A stretch of DNA of 64,000 nt from Gracilimonas sp040117685 (GCF_040117685.2 NZ_JBEDYP020000012.1:248001-312000), one strand, 5' to 3'; shown: positions 8,262 to 17,583, numbered from the stretch's first letter. The notes: a model not told the origin generated them from the letters alone. Program-made: numbers and translations.

Positions 8262-8360
8262 CAACTTTTTATCCACAAAAAGCGTTACTTTTCCACAAAG
8301 TATTGCATTACTACCTACAATTCCTTTTTTATAATAAACAGCAACCAACAGCCTGCCTAT

Positions 8361-9143
8361 ATGCACCAGCATTTTGATGGATTCGATGACGAACAGTGGG
8401 ACGAATTCAAGTGGGAAGCTCACTTAAACGAAGTAGAGAAAAAGAGCGAACAGCTGCGCAAGTTTATCGCTTCTGACCCCAAAGGAAATATACCAAGATG
8501 GCTGACCCTGCTTAAAGAAAGCCAGAATGAAGACGATGCCTTCGAAGCTTATGTAGAAGAAGAGCTGCTCATGGACGAAGCATACTTCCCGGAGGATGAA
8601 GACGACTGGGACGACGAAGATGACGATTGGGATGATGAAGATTTCCTGTTTGGGCTGAATGAAGATGGCTTCATGGATCAGACAGACGAAGACTTTGACG
8701 ACTTTGATGAAGGTGAAGAATGGAAAAGTCTGAGCGACCAATACGCGCATACCGATTACGGCTCACTCGAAGACCTGGATGCTTTTTATGAGGCCAAAGA
8801 GTTTGCCGTTGATATCCTGAAGTGGGCAGAAACAGTACCGGTAAAACAACAGTCTGAAGATTTTCAGGAATTTGTAGATGAAAGCCTGAAGATCGGCGCC
8901 AAGCTTGCCGGCGGACATTCTTTTGGGTTTGAACCGGAATACATTGGGGCCAATATCGCATACTCCAAGAAGGCGCTGGCCAGTGCGAATCATGCCCTTG
9001 AATTATTACAGTCTCTTAAAAAGAAATCACTCTTCTTGAAAAAAGAGTACCTGGAATTTCATTCCGTATTGTTTGAACTGAGAAATGACATCGGAATCTA
9101 TATTCAGGAGCTGCGCGACCAATTTCGCCTCGGGTTAGAGTAG
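8361..9143 (+). CDS. highly acidic cytoplasmic protein, unknown
   Basis: A 260-residue protein without signal peptide or membrane segment. Residues 70-120 are extremely acidic, with repeated D, E and W (blocks such as DDWDDEDDDWDDED). The C-terminal 120 residues are helical and more ordinary and may form a folded domain (AKLAGGHSFGFEPEYIGANIAYSKKAL). I do not recognise the family. It is preceded by a 99-base gap holding the DnaA-box-like sites and ends at a convergent terminator hairpin. Confidence 0.72.
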   Translation: MHQHFDGFDDEQWDEFKWEAHLNEVEKKSEQLRKFIASDPKGNIPRWLTLLKESQNEDDAFEAYVEEELLMDEAYFPEDEDDWDDEDDDWDDEDFLFGLNEDGFMDQTDEDFDDFDEGEEWKSLSDQYAHTDYGSLEDLDAFYEAKEFAVDILKWAETVPVKQQSEDFQEFVDESLKIGAKLAGGHSFGFEPEYIGANIAYSKKALASANHALELLQSLKKKSLFLKKEYLEFHSVLFELRNDIGIYIQELRDQFRLGLE

Positions 9144-9153
9144 GAAAGTGTTT

Positions 9154-9201
9154 AGGTTTTAACGTGCGAATGTTGGAGAAAATGTTAGCACGTTAACACC
9201 T
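9154..9201. terminator. hairpin between convergent genes
   Basis: Arms AGGTTTTAACGTGC and GCACGTTAACACCT pair with one mismatch over 14 bases, with an outer GTGTTTA/TAAACAC pair. It lies between the stops of the acidic protein and the asparaginase-like gene. It lacks a clean T run, so termination or transcript-end protection is inferred from position. Confidence 0.5.
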
Positions 9202-9216
9202 AATCACGTAAACACT

Positions 9217-10227
9217 TTACTCCCAAATTCCCACCTCTTTATTTCCGTCTGAATCGGTTGCCGCGCGGAACATAGACCCTGTATTCGTTTTCATGGAGAA
9301 ATTCCCATATTTGTCAACGGCAATGAAGCCGGCATCACCGGGTTCAAGCACATCATCTACCAGGTAATCCATAGATTGTTGTAATGTGGCATTTTTAAAT
9401 TCCATATATGCCGCCAATGTATGTGCTGAAACGTTCAGCATAATTTTCTCTCCCCAACCGGTAGCAGAAACGGCAACAAGGTCATTTGCATAGGTTCCGG
9501 ACCCGATGATAGGAACATCACCTACGCGCCCGTACTTTTTATTGGTCATTCCACCGGTAGAAGTTGCTGCGGCAAGTTTGCCGTTTTTGTCAAGGGCAAC
9601 AGCACCGACGGTTCCGTATTTCCAGGCTTTTTGTTGGTTGGTTTCAATCAGGTTGGATTCTTGCTCGGCGGCTTGGGCTCTTTTCAGAGACTGGAGACGG
9701 CGCTCGGTGTAGAAATACTCGGGGTCTACACGTTCCACATCAGTTTGGTCGGCAAAGGTCTCTGCCCCATCAGCAGAAAAGAACACGTGTTTGGATTCGG
9801 TCATTACTTTACGCGCTAATGAAACCGGATTCTTGACGGTGGTTACTCCCGTTATAGCTCCGGCATTCAGCGTTGTACCGTCCATGATGGCGGCATCTAA
9901 CTCATTTTTTCCTTCCGAGGTGAAAACGGCCCCTTTTCCGGCGTTATACAGCTCGTTGTCTTCCAGATAATTAACGGTTTTTTCAATGGCATCGAGGGCC
10001 GAGCCGCCGTTTTCTAAAATTTCGGCACCGATGTTCAGGGCTTCCTCCAAAGATTCCATATAAGCCTGTTTACGATCTTCAGGCATGTCTTTGGAAACAT
10101 ATCCCGCACCACCATGCAGGGCAATGGACCATTCTTTTTGATCAGGTTGGGGGGCATCGGAATTCTGAGGTTGTGTGCAGCTTGCAAACACAAGTATTGA
10201 AAGAAGAGCAAAGAAAATGTTTTTCAT
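9217..10227 (-). CDS. isoaspartyl peptidase / L-asparaginase, lipoprotein
   Basis: N-terminal-nucleophile hydrolase of the plant-type asparaginase family (isoaspartyl dipeptidase). The proenzyme self-cleaves before the catalytic threonine, here Thr206 in KYGTVGAVALDKNG; the substrate pocket follows (TSTGGMTNKKYGRVGDVPIIGSG). A signal peptide with lipobox FASC (Cys17) predicts attachment to the membrane outside the cytoplasm. Length (336) is normal for family plus signal. It hydrolyses beta-aspartyl peptides or asparagine, probably in peptide scavenging. It faces the acidic protein gene and is divergent from the lipoprotein-LytS-LytTR operon. Confidence 0.92.
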   Translation of the reverse strand: MKNIFFALLSILVFASCTQPQNSDAPQPDQKEWSIALHGGAGYVSKDMPEDRKQAYMESLEEALNIGAEILENGGSALDAIEKTVNYLEDNELYNAGKGAVFTSEGKNELDAAIMDGTTLNAGAITGVTTVKNPVSLARKVMTESKHVFFSADGAETFADQTDVERVDPEYFYTERRLQSLKRAQAAEQESNLIETNQQKAWKYGTVGAVALDKNGKLAAATSTGGMTNKKYGRVGDVPIIGSGTYANDLVAVSATGWGEKIMLNVSAHTLAAYMEFKNATLQQSMDYLVDDVLEPGDAGFIAVDKYGNFSMKTNTGSMFRAATDSDGNKEVGIWE

Positions 10228-10434
10228 AACGGGTAGTTAGTTAGATTTAGGAGGGATTATAACTCACAAATCCTCCATTTTAAAGTGCCGATTATTTCAT
10301 TTACCTATTTTAGCAGTTCCCGAAAGGCAGATGACGGACGTTGGCCGAGAAAAACGGGGTGTTCATCGAAAAAATTTAAATGCGGTCACAAACCTGCATT
10401 TCTTTGGTGTGCAATATTAATTAATCACTGAATT

Positions 10435-11124
10435 ATGAAAAAGACGATAACTAAAGCTTTATTGCTTTCATTATTGGTGGTGAGTCTTTCAGGTTGTTTT
10501 CTGAAATCGGTTCACCCCTTATTTACAGCTGAAGAAGCAATACTGCTTGAAGGACTGGACGGAACCTTTGAAAATGGAGATCAGCGGTGGACATTCGCGT
10601 CTGACAATAACCCGAAAATGCTTGCGGAGTTGATTCGGAAATATCCCGATGAAGACATAAGTTTTGATCCCGGGGAAGAAGACTCACTAAAAATGAACGC
10701 ATACCTGATTTTATTTGAGGAGACTGATGAACCCAATACTGCACCGGTACTATTTTTAGGAAAGGTGGGCAAGTTGAATGGTCAACATTATCTTAATCTG
10801 AAGCTTCTTGATATTGATTTAGGAATGTCCGCTTCACCCGTTATTACTCACAGGTTTAACATTAATACTTTTTCGAGGATTGATGTGCAGGGCGACAAAC
10901 TGGTGCTGGAGCATCTTGAAAGCAGCTGGATCAAAGATCAAATACTGAACAATCGTGTTCGGATTAAGCACGAGGTGGTAAAATCTGATTATGATGATTC
11001 TACGGAGATATTAATCACAGCTTCCACCCCCGAACTGCAACAGTTTGTAGAGAAATATGGCGAAGAAGAAGAGGCTTATCAGGAGGCTTTAACCCTGAAA
11101 AGAGTGCCGTATGCGGTTCAGTAA
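10435..11124 (+). CDS. lipoprotein, first gene of a LytS/LytTR operon
   Basis: A 229-residue predicted lipoprotein: signal peptide ending LSLSGC (Cys21), then a soluble domain of mixed beta and alpha character with no recognised family. Its 3' end overlaps the start of the histidine kinase gene by 14 bases, so it is translated together with the kinase and response regulator. An extracytoplasmic protein coded first in such an operon could be a ligand-sensing partner or simply the pathway's target; neither is shown by the sequence. Confidence 0.72.
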   Translation: MKKTITKALLLSLLVVSLSGCFLKSVHPLFTAEEAILLEGLDGTFENGDQRWTFASDNNPKMLAELIRKYPDEDISFDPGEEDSLKMNAYLILFEETDEPNTAPVLFLGKVGKLNGQHYLNLKLLDIDLGMSASPVITHRFNINTFSRIDVQGDKLVLEHLESSWIKDQILNNRVRIKHEVVKSDYDDSTEILITASTPELQQFVEKYGEEEEAYQEALTLKRVPYAVQ

Positions 11125-12142
11125 ATTTTTAAATATAAAACTGCTCATGTACCTGGTGTTCTGGGCAGTTTCTTTTTATGGCGGGTTGGAAGTATTCAGC
11201 CGAACTGGCGACATCCGAACTATCGATGTTATTTATACTTTTCTGTTTCATTTACCTCTGATTTTTATAGTATCTGTTCACTCCTTTCATCTGCTTCCTA
11301 ATTACCTGGCCAAATCAAACTTTTGGGCTTACGGAATAACTCTGTTTTGCTTGTTGGGGGCCGCTTTTCCGATATATAACTTTTCGTTCTTGATTCTGGC
11401 TGACTGGTTATTTCCGGGCTACTATCTGGTTGGTATTTACGAACCTCTTGAGGTAATAGGTTTTGGGATCCTTTACCTGGTTTTGAGCTCTTCGCTGGAA
11501 TTCGGGCGCAGTTGGTTTGAGTCATTAAGAGCCAGGGGTAAGATTACCGAACTGGAATCCGAGAAACGGGTATCAGAATTGAAAGCCCTGAGGGCCCAGG
11601 TAAATCCGCACTTTTTATTTAACTCGCTGAATACGATTTACAGCGAAGCCCTCAAAAAAAGTGATAAAGCACCAGCACTGATTCTGAAATTATCGGATAT
11701 GCTACGCTATGTGGTTGATAAGATGGATCAGGAACAGGTTTTACTGGAAGAAGAGATAGAATACCTCACTCACTTTGTAGGGTTACATAAAGAGCGGTTG
11801 AATGAGCCCGAAAAAGTTCATTTTAGCACAGAGGGGGATTTTTCAGGGAAGCTAATTGCCCCGCTATTGTTAATTATCTTCATTGAAAACTGTTTCAAGC
11901 ATGCAGACCTGACCGAGGAGAAAGCTCTGATATCCATACAGATAAAACAGGAAGCAGAGGAATTAGTTCTGCACTGTAAAAACACCGTATATGAAGAGGG
12001 AAATAAGGAGAAAAAGACCACGGGAACCGGCCTTCAAAATGCCAAAAAAAGATTAGACCTGGCGTACAATGGAAGTTACAGCCTGGACATCAACCAACAG
12101 GAAAACCTGTATGAACTTACACTTAAACTGGGGACAGCATGA
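11111..12142 (+). CDS. LytS/YehU-type sensor histidine kinase
   Basis: Membrane histidine kinase of the His_kinase (PF06580) type that pairs with LytTR regulators. Four transmembrane helices fill the first 130 residues. The phospho-accepting region reads LRAQVNPHFLFNSLNTI (His near residue 168), and the ATP-binding N-box is FIENCFKHA. A glycine-containing ATP lid follows (TGTGLQNAKKRL). It overlaps both neighbours (14 bases with the lipoprotein, an ATGA-type overlap with the regulator), so the three genes form one coupled operon. The signal sensed is unknown. Confidence 0.9.
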   Translation: MRFSKFLNIKLLMYLVFWAVSFYGGLEVFSRTGDIRTIDVIYTFLFHLPLIFIVSVHSFHLLPNYLAKSNFWAYGITLFCLLGAAFPIYNFSFLILADWLFPGYYLVGIYEPLEVIGFGILYLVLSSSLEFGRSWFESLRARGKITELESEKRVSELKALRAQVNPHFLFNSLNTIYSEALKKSDKAPALILKLSDMLRYVVDKMDQEQVLLEEEIEYLTHFVGLHKERLNEPEKVHFSTEGDFSGKLIAPLLLIIFIENCFKHADLTEEKALISIQIKQEAEELVLHCKNTVYEEGNKEKKTTGTGLQNAKKRLDLAYNGSYSLDINQQENLYELTLKLGTA

Positions 12143-12816
12143 TGCGTTGTGTGATAATTGATGATGAACCGGCGGCTCGATCCGTTTTGGAACAATACAT
12201 TGCCGACACACCTGAACTGGAACTGACAGCGTCGTTTAAAAATGCTTTAGAGGCCAGAATAGTGGTAAAAGAAAAGGAAGTTGACTTGTTGTTTTTGGAC
12301 GTCAATATGCCGCGATTGTCCGGCATCGAATTTCTTAAAACGCTGAATAACGCACCACAGGTTATTCTCACCACTGCTTACTCAGAATATGCTCTGGAAG
12401 GGTATGAATTGGATGTGGTGGATTATCTGCTAAAACCGTTTTCATTTGAGCGGTTTTTGAAAGCGATAGATAAAGCGTGGGGTAAACAAGAGGCAGGTGA
12501 ACCAACAGAACAGGTGGTAACAATCAAAGCAGACGGAAAGCTATACAGAATTGGAGTAAGCGAAATAATGTTCGCTGAAAGCAAGGGCGACTACATCACG
12601 GTTTATACCAAAGAGAGAAGACTCACCTTTAATCAGACCTTAAAGGATTTTTGTAACCAGCTTCCGGAGCCCATGTTTAGCCGGGTTCATAAATCCTATA
12701 TCGTTTCACTTTCCAGCATTGAGTATCTCGAAGGAAATCTTATCAAACTTGGAGAGCATTCTATACCGGTGGGGAAGGCGTACAAAGAGGCGTTTATGGG
12801 AAAGTACACCTCCTGA
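12139..12816 (+). CDS. LytTR-family response regulator
   Basis: Two-domain transcription factor. The receiver domain (residues 1-120) has the acidic pair IDDEPAA and the phospho-acceptor Asp54 in LLFLDVNMPRLSG, plus the conserved Lys in DYLLKPFSFERF. The C-terminal LytTR DNA-binding domain (about 130-225) shows FAESKGDYITVYT, SRVHKSYIVSL and the closing IPVGKAYKE. It starts inside the stop of the kinase gene. Two adjacent ATG codons are possible starts. The target promoters are not evident; the operon itself or nearby genes are possible. Confidence 0.92.
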   Translation: MMRCVIIDDEPAARSVLEQYIADTPELELTASFKNALEARIVVKEKEVDLLFLDVNMPRLSGIEFLKTLNNAPQVILTTAYSEYALEGYELDVVDYLLKPFSFERFLKAIDKAWGKQEAGEPTEQVVTIKADGKLYRIGVSEIMFAESKGDYITVYTKERRLTFNQTLKDFCNQLPEPMFSRVHKSYIVSLSSIEYLEGNLIKLGEHSIPVGKAYKEAFMGKYTS

Positions 12817-12828
12817 TTAATAAAAGGA

Positions 12829-12855
12829 AAGGCGGCCTCAGCAAAGACCGCCCCT
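12829..12855. terminator. weak hairpin between convergent regulator and YceI genes
   Basis: GGCGG (12831-12835) can pair with CCGCC (12848-12852) in the 66-base gap between two convergent genes. The stem is short and there is no strong T run, so the call rests mainly on position. Confidence 0.35.
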
Positions 12856-12882
12856 CTATACGTAACTAAAAAGTTGTCGTGT

Positions 12883-13422
12883 TTAAGCTTCCACAGGTTC
12901 AGATTCTACAACCTGTACGTTTAGCTGTAGCTTTACTTCATCTGCTACAACAACACTTCCGGCTTCTGTAACGGCATTCCATTTCAATCCGAATTCCTTC
13001 CGGTTGATAGAGCCATTAATTTCAAACCCGGCTTTGGTTTGTCCATATGGATCGTCCACAGTTCCTCCATGTTCCACATTCAGAGAAACTTCTTTGGTAA
13101 TGTCACGGATCGTCAAATTTCCGGTAAGCTCATAAGTGTTATTACCAGTGTTTGTGAATGATGTTGATTCAAAAGTCATCTTTGGGAATTCTTCAGCATT
13201 AAAAAAGTCATCAGACTTCAGGTGGTTATCTCTGTCTGCGTTATTGGTTGTAATACTGTCGGTGTCTGCTTCAAAGGTAACAGAAGCATTTTCAAATGAA
13301 TCATCTTCTGTCTCTAAGGAGCCATTGAAACTCTTGAAGTTTCCGGTAACGGTCGAAATAACCAGGTGCTTCACTTTAAACTGTATCTCTGAATGAGTAG
13401 GGTCAATATTCCAGGTTGCCAT
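12883..13422 (-). CDS. YceI family polyisoprenoid-binding-like protein
   Basis: YceI/lipocalin-like beta-barrel protein of 179 residues that binds a long isoprenoid or similar lipid in a hydrophobic tube. Family marks are the N-terminal WNIDPTHSEIQFKVKHLVISTVTGNFKSF, then FPKMTFESTSF and ITKEVSLNVEH. It lacks a signal peptide, unlike the periplasmic E. coli protein, so this copy is probably cytoplasmic. Members are often induced by stress or high pH. It is a single-gene unit convergent with the LytTR regulator. Confidence 0.92.
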   Translation of the reverse strand: MATWNIDPTHSEIQFKVKHLVISTVTGNFKSFNGSLETEDDSFENASVTFEADTDSITTNNADRDNHLKSDDFFNAEEFPKMTFESTSFTNTGNNTYELTGNLTIRDITKEVSLNVEHGGTVDDPYGQTKAGFEINGSINRKEFGLKWNAVTEAGSVVVADEVKLQLNVQVVESEPVEA

Positions 13423-13690
13423 AATAGTATAATTTAGATTAGTATTAAATAGTTTAATGTTGAACTAAATGTATGCACAGATAACTCAACCCAACAATAG
13501 AAAGTTCCTATCGCCCTGATTTTATTCCGGGGAGCTGAATGAAAAGTATCGAGGTCGGGTTAATTCATTGCCCCTGAAGCGGTGAAGAACCCTTTTTTTT
13601 AATATAGAATTACAGAATAAACAAGTGCCTCTGTTTACCTTAAACATGCTTTCAAAACTGAACTCAGCAATAATTTACTACATCAAACAA

Positions 13691-14926
13691 ATGAAAAAGA
13701 AACTTACGTGTCTGTTACTATTGGCAGGTTTTATATATCCCGGACCTGCAACGGCACAGGATTCAACTTCTACTATTAATGTATTCCTGGATTGCCGAAG
13801 AACGTGTGATGAGAGTTTTGTTCGGGATGAAATTCAGTTCGTGAATTATGTACGTACCAACGAAGATGCGGATGTACATGTGCTAATCACCCGCCAGGAA
13901 ACCGGAAGTGAGGGACAGGAATACACGCTGGAGTTTATCGGTGAAAATGACTTCTCGGGAATTAACGACGTGATGATCTTTTACTCACCGGAATCTGATA
14001 CCGAAGATGAAAGAAGGAATGGGTTAAATCAGTATATAAAACTGGGGCTGTTTTCCTACTTAAAAGAGAGGCCGGTAGCACAACGATTGATCATCGATTT
14101 TGACGGCGCAAACCAAAGCAGTCAACAAGAGCGAAAAGATAATTGGGATTATTGGGTATTTGATATAAATGCCGATACGGACCTGGAAGGGGAGAAATCC
14201 GAAAGTGAGTTCTCTCTGAATGGGCGACTTAGCGCAGAGCGCATTACCCCCGAGTGGAAGTTTGAGATTGAGGTACAGCAGTACTACGAAAAGCAGACCT
14301 TTGAAGATGACGGAGAAACGGATACTTTTACCACAGAAAGCAGAGATGCTGAAGCTCTTTTGGTTAAGAGCCTTGGCGATCATTGGTCGGCCGGCATTTC
14401 TTCAGAGGCACGCCATTCAACAAGAAGTAATTATGATTTATTGCTGGAAGCAAGTCCGGCTGTAGAGTACAGTGTGTTCCCCTACAGCGAATTCACAAAA
14501 AGGGAAATCACCTTTTTATATCGTTTTACCGGTGGCTATTATGATTATAATGAAGTGACCGTGTATGGAAAAAACTCTGAGAAATTATTGCAACAGCAGC
14601 TAAGCACCCAAATCAGGTTTACACAGCCATGGGGAGAATTTGAAGCTCAAGTGGTTGGTTCCGCTTTTCTTCATGATTTCACAAAAAACAGAATCGGAAC
14701 TGATTTACAGCTTGACTTCCGGATTTTTCGGGGCTTGTCGGTTTATTTCAGAGGGGAGTATGACTGGATTAACAACCAGTTATCCATCCCGGCCGGAGGC
14801 ATTACCGAGCAAGAGCAGTTACTAAACCTGAGAGAACGGGCTACATCTTACTCCTATGAACTGAGCTTTGGTCTGGAACTCAGCTTTGGTTCAATCTACA
14901 ACAACGTAGTGAATCCGAGGTTATAA
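13691..14926 (+). CDS. outer-membrane beta-barrel protein, unknown function
   Basis: Start chosen at the ATG at 13691, because only this start gives a signal peptide (MKKKLTCLLLLAGF ... ATAQ). The mature protein has an N-terminal periplasmic part with a Cys pair (CRRTC) and then repeated amphipathic beta strands with aromatic ends up to the C-terminus, typical of an outer-membrane barrel (DUF481/YaiO-like appearance). About 411 residues long. The substrate or role is not recognisable. It stands alone between divergent and convergent neighbours. Confidence 0.68.
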   Translation: MKKKLTCLLLLAGFIYPGPATAQDSTSTINVFLDCRRTCDESFVRDEIQFVNYVRTNEDADVHVLITRQETGSEGQEYTLEFIGENDFSGINDVMIFYSPESDTEDERRNGLNQYIKLGLFSYLKERPVAQRLIIDFDGANQSSQQERKDNWDYWVFDINADTDLEGEKSESEFSLNGRLSAERITPEWKFEIEVQQYYEKQTFEDDGETDTFTTESRDAEALLVKSLGDHWSAGISSEARHSTRSNYDLLLEASPAVEYSVFPYSEFTKREITFLYRFTGGYYDYNEVTVYGKNSEKLLQQQLSTQIRFTQPWGEFEAQVVGSAFLHDFTKNRIGTDLQLDFRIFRGLSVYFRGEYDWINNQLSIPAGGITEQEQLLNLRERATSYSYELSFGLELSFGSIYNNVVNPRL

Positions 14927-14953
14927 AAGCTGTTTGAACAAGGAAAGTGCGGA

Positions 14954-16738
14954 CTAACTTTGATTTAGAATGCCTTGGTTAAAGGTAAGTTCAAAAACAG
15001 TGCCTTTATTTTTGGATGAGAAAGAATAGGTTTCCGCAATTTGATCGGACAACATATCAATCAGAGATAAACCAAGCGATTCGCTGCCAGAGGCCTGAAA
15101 ACCTTTAGGTAAACCCACGCCGTCATCTGAAATTTTTAGGTGTGGGTTCGATTCCCCGGGACTGGGATTCAGCTCAAGCACAATGCGTCCTTCTTCTCTG
15201 TCTTTAAATGCATGCTTGAAAATATTTGTAAGTACTTCGTTAACAACCAACGAACAAGCTAGCGCATGATCTACGGAAATATGGAGAGGCTCGCACCGGA
15301 AAATTAAATCAACCTTTGCTTGGGTTTGAAGAGTTTTTTTGATGTTGGTGGCCAATAGCTTAATTCGGTCACTAAAATCCAGTTCAGCATAATTTTCAGA
15401 TTGATATAGCTGTTCATGAATACTGGCCATAGTGTGAATACGAGCAATGCTGTCAATCAACCGGTTTAATACGGCTTCATTTTGTTCATCCGAAGCCTGA
15501 AGCTCAAGCATGGTTGTAAGTACAGACAAGTTATTCTTAATGCGGTGATGTATCTCAGCCAGCAGTGTTTCTTTCTTTTTAAGGGATTCTACAATCTGTT
15601 CATGCTTAACATGCCGTTCTGTAACATCACGGGAGTTTACAACATAGCCCTGCACTGCAGGGTCGTCGCATAAGTTGGTAGCCGTTGCCTCCAGCCAACG
15701 CCATTCCTCATTGGCGTTAAGAAACCGAAAAGGTTCAATCCGGATGCTTTCATTGACCCCCAAAGAATTATACAGGCTATAAATTCGGTCTTTGTCATCT
15801 TCGTGAATCAGGTCAAACGCGTTCTTACCTATAAAAAAGGCGGGTGGTAGATTCAGGACATTGTTGGAGGCCGGGCTCACATATTTGTAATTCGCATCTT
15901 CATCAAAGATGGCAATCATATCCATCCCGTGTTGCACCAGCGCTTTAAACCTTCTCTCGTTCAATTCAAGGTCTTCTTCAGCTTTTCTGCGATCCGTTAC
16001 ATTCTGGCTGATACCGTAAAAGCGAATGCATTGTCCGTTAACGTATTCGGGTTCTCCGGTAGCTCTGATCCATCGTTCATCGCCCTTACCGCTTATAATT
16101 TTTAGTTCAAGGTCGAATGGGACCTGGTGTTCAATAGCATCATATGCAGCTTTTGCGAAGTTGTCCCTGTGAAAGCCCTCTTTAAACAACTGGATCGTAC
16201 TTTCCACATCGGGTTTGTAATCTGATTCAAACCCATGAACCTGTTTGGTTATGTCGGACCAGTGCAGCTCATGGTTAATCATGTCATATTCCCAGGTGCC
16301 AATATGTGCCAGTTGATAAGCCTTATCGAGTAATCTTTCATTTTCTTCTATGCTTTTGGCAGAAAGCATTCGTTCTATTTTTGATGTAATAAGCGTTCCA
16401 ATGGTGTCTATCAATGACGATTCCTGTTTGTTGAAATCGACATTGTTCTTTTTCACAGACAATCGAAATTCAGAAAGATTAATGTCGGAACTGAATGTAT
16501 GACTGAGCCCTGATTTGGGGTCATCCCCCGACTGATAAGAAGCATTGTTAAAGGAAAGTTGTACAGCAACCTGGTCGGTTTCATCCCAGGTATCGGGTAT
16601 CAGGTTTGTAGCCTTATGAAGCAGGTCGGGGATGGAAAGGTGGTGTTCATCAAGTTTACTGATTTGATGAATCAAGTCTAAATAAAGAGAAACTATGGTA
16701 TTTTCAGAGCTTGGTGATTCCAAATTGAGGTTTGCCAT
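14954..16738 (-). CDS. soluble PAS-PAS sensor histidine kinase (HisKA_2 type)
   Basis: Cytoplasmic sensor kinase of 594 residues with no transmembrane helix. The N-terminal 130 residues may be a GAF-like region, followed by two PAS domains (about 135-255 and 260-380), each with a PAC tail (ERWIRATGEPEY and WRWLEATATN). The HisKA_2 box reads LLAEIHHRIKNNLSVLTTML, then an HATPase domain with EVLTNIFKHAF and SDDGVGLPKG. No response regulator is adjacent, so it is an orphan kinase. Upstream lies the left end of the island, so its promoter lies next to the integration site. Confidence 0.9.
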   Translation of the reverse strand: MANLNLESPSSENTIVSLYLDLIHQISKLDEHHLSIPDLLHKATNLIPDTWDETDQVAVQLSFNNASYQSGDDPKSGLSHTFSSDINLSEFRLSVKKNNVDFNKQESSLIDTIGTLITSKIERMLSAKSIEENERLLDKAYQLAHIGTWEYDMINHELHWSDITKQVHGFESDYKPDVESTIQLFKEGFHRDNFAKAAYDAIEHQVPFDLELKIISGKGDERWIRATGEPEYVNGQCIRFYGISQNVTDRRKAEEDLELNERRFKALVQHGMDMIAIFDEDANYKYVSPASNNVLNLPPAFFIGKNAFDLIHEDDKDRIYSLYNSLGVNESIRIEPFRFLNANEEWRWLEATATNLCDDPAVQGYVVNSRDVTERHVKHEQIVESLKKKETLLAEIHHRIKNNLSVLTTMLELQASDEQNEAVLNRLIDSIARIHTMASIHEQLYQSENYAELDFSDRIKLLATNIKKTLQTQAKVDLIFRCEPLHISVDHALACSLVVNEVLTNIFKHAFKDREEGRIVLELNPSPGESNPHLKISDDGVGLPKGFQASGSESLGLSLIDMLSDQIAETYSFSSKNKGTVFELTFNQGILNQS

Positions 16739-16884
16739 TTTCTTGTAAGTCAGTTCTATAGCCTCACATGTCCGTAAAAACCGGGCGGTTAGAAGCTACT
16801 ATGTGAACCTAAATCTGTAAACAAGCATGCATAAGGTACATATTTCGAGGGAATATTTATAGTAAGGCGTTTCAAGGGTAGAAT

Positions 16885-16918
16885 AAAAAAGCCGAAAGCT
16901 ATGACGCTATCGGCTTAA
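16885..16918 (-). terminator. original chromosomal tRNA-Arg terminator, left behind at the island's left end
   Basis: On the minus strand AAGCCGA...TCGGCTT with an inner AGC/GCT pair is followed by a T6 run. It directly follows the 12 bases of tRNA-Arg 3' sequence kept in the left direct repeat. The arrangement is what a tRNA gene end plus terminator would look like after the rest of the tRNA was moved 21.9 kb away by integration. Confidence 0.72.
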
Positions 16919-16933
16919 AAGTACGCCCGGAAG
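16919..16933. repeat. left attachment-site repeat
   Basis: AAGTACGCCCGGAAG, identical to 38817-38831. Twelve of its bases are the complement of the last 12 bases of the tRNA-Arg gene (acceptor strand and start of the T stem). The tRNA is not continued to the right here, so this is the truncated half-site created by integration. Confidence 0.82.
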
Positions 16934-17160
16934 AAAGCACAATTGTTCACTCTTTTGCCTTTAAATGCACTTTATTGAGCACTAAAGACAGTTTCTGAAT
17001 TTTGTTTGAGTGGGCTAAGAGAAGGCAAATGAAAGTTTTGTTTGCCGTTTTTTTGCTTCAGAAATCAAGTTGTTCTAAGGTATAATCAGAACCGGAGGTC
17101 CTGTCAGGAATTCGCAACCGCGTGGCTGGGAACGAGGTTAAGCGAGAAGAGTATTTAGGG
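16934..17160. other. left-end non-coding region of the island
   Basis: About 230 bases without a convincing gene. It holds poly-T stretches, the short palindrome TCCTGTCAGGA around 17100 and no recognised family. Arm-type integrase binding sites would be expected in such a region, but I cannot identify them. Confidence 0.4.
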
Positions 17161-17583
17161 TTAAGATTTCAATTCATTACGGAGTTTAATAAGATTATCA
17201 ATAAATAAGCTTGCTCTATCAAGATATTCATTAGCATTCTGAATTGTTTCTTCTCTGATTTGAACTTCCTCTTCCATTACACCCCACCTTTCATGTATGT
17301 GCTTGGCGACAGATAAGCTCCTTGCATGTCCTACACCATTCAATAGAAACTCTGCTTCAGGCATCAATTCATTTGATTCAAGTAGTATTGATTCCAATCT
17401 ATCAAGCATCAATAAAAAAGTAACTCTATCAAATTGAGGAGGTTCTTCACGGTCTTCAACTTCTGCTATAATATTCCTAATACCTAATTCTACTGCAGGC
17501 GCTACTGCAAATAGGAGTTTCGCCATTGGTTCAGCTGTTGAATGTGCTAAAATCCTTTCTTTTAATTGCTCTAAATTTTCCAT
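17161..17583 (-). CDS. all-helical island protein, unknown
   Basis: A 140-residue soluble protein predicted to be entirely helical, acidic, without signal peptide. It contains an Arg followed seven residues later by His (RSLSVAKH) in a helical stretch; this vaguely recalls the R-x4-6-H HEPN nuclease motif but is too loose to assign. It is the leftmost gene of the island and follows another unknown gene on the same strand at an 88-base distance. The two could be a defence pair; nothing in the sequence proves this. Confidence 0.62.
   Translation of the reverse strand: MENLEQLKERILAHSTAEPMAKLLFAVAPAVELGIRNIIAEVEDREEPPQFDRVTFLLMLDRLESILLESNELMPEAEFLLNGVGHARSLSVAKHIHERWGVMEEEVQIREETIQNANEYLDRASLFIDNLIKLRNELKS

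Noticed and set aside
8262..8360. Chromosomal replication origin
   Set aside because: Only two DnaA-box-like sites, no typical A+T-rich unwinding block and no origin-associated genes such as dnaA or rpmH nearby.
13625..13690. N-terminal extension of the outer-membrane protein
   Set aside because: The ATG at 13691 gives a signal peptide, which an upstream start would bury.
17161..17583. HEPN ribonuclease
   Set aside because: The only hint is an Arg and a His seven residues apart; the spacing and context do not satisfy the HEPN motif well enough.
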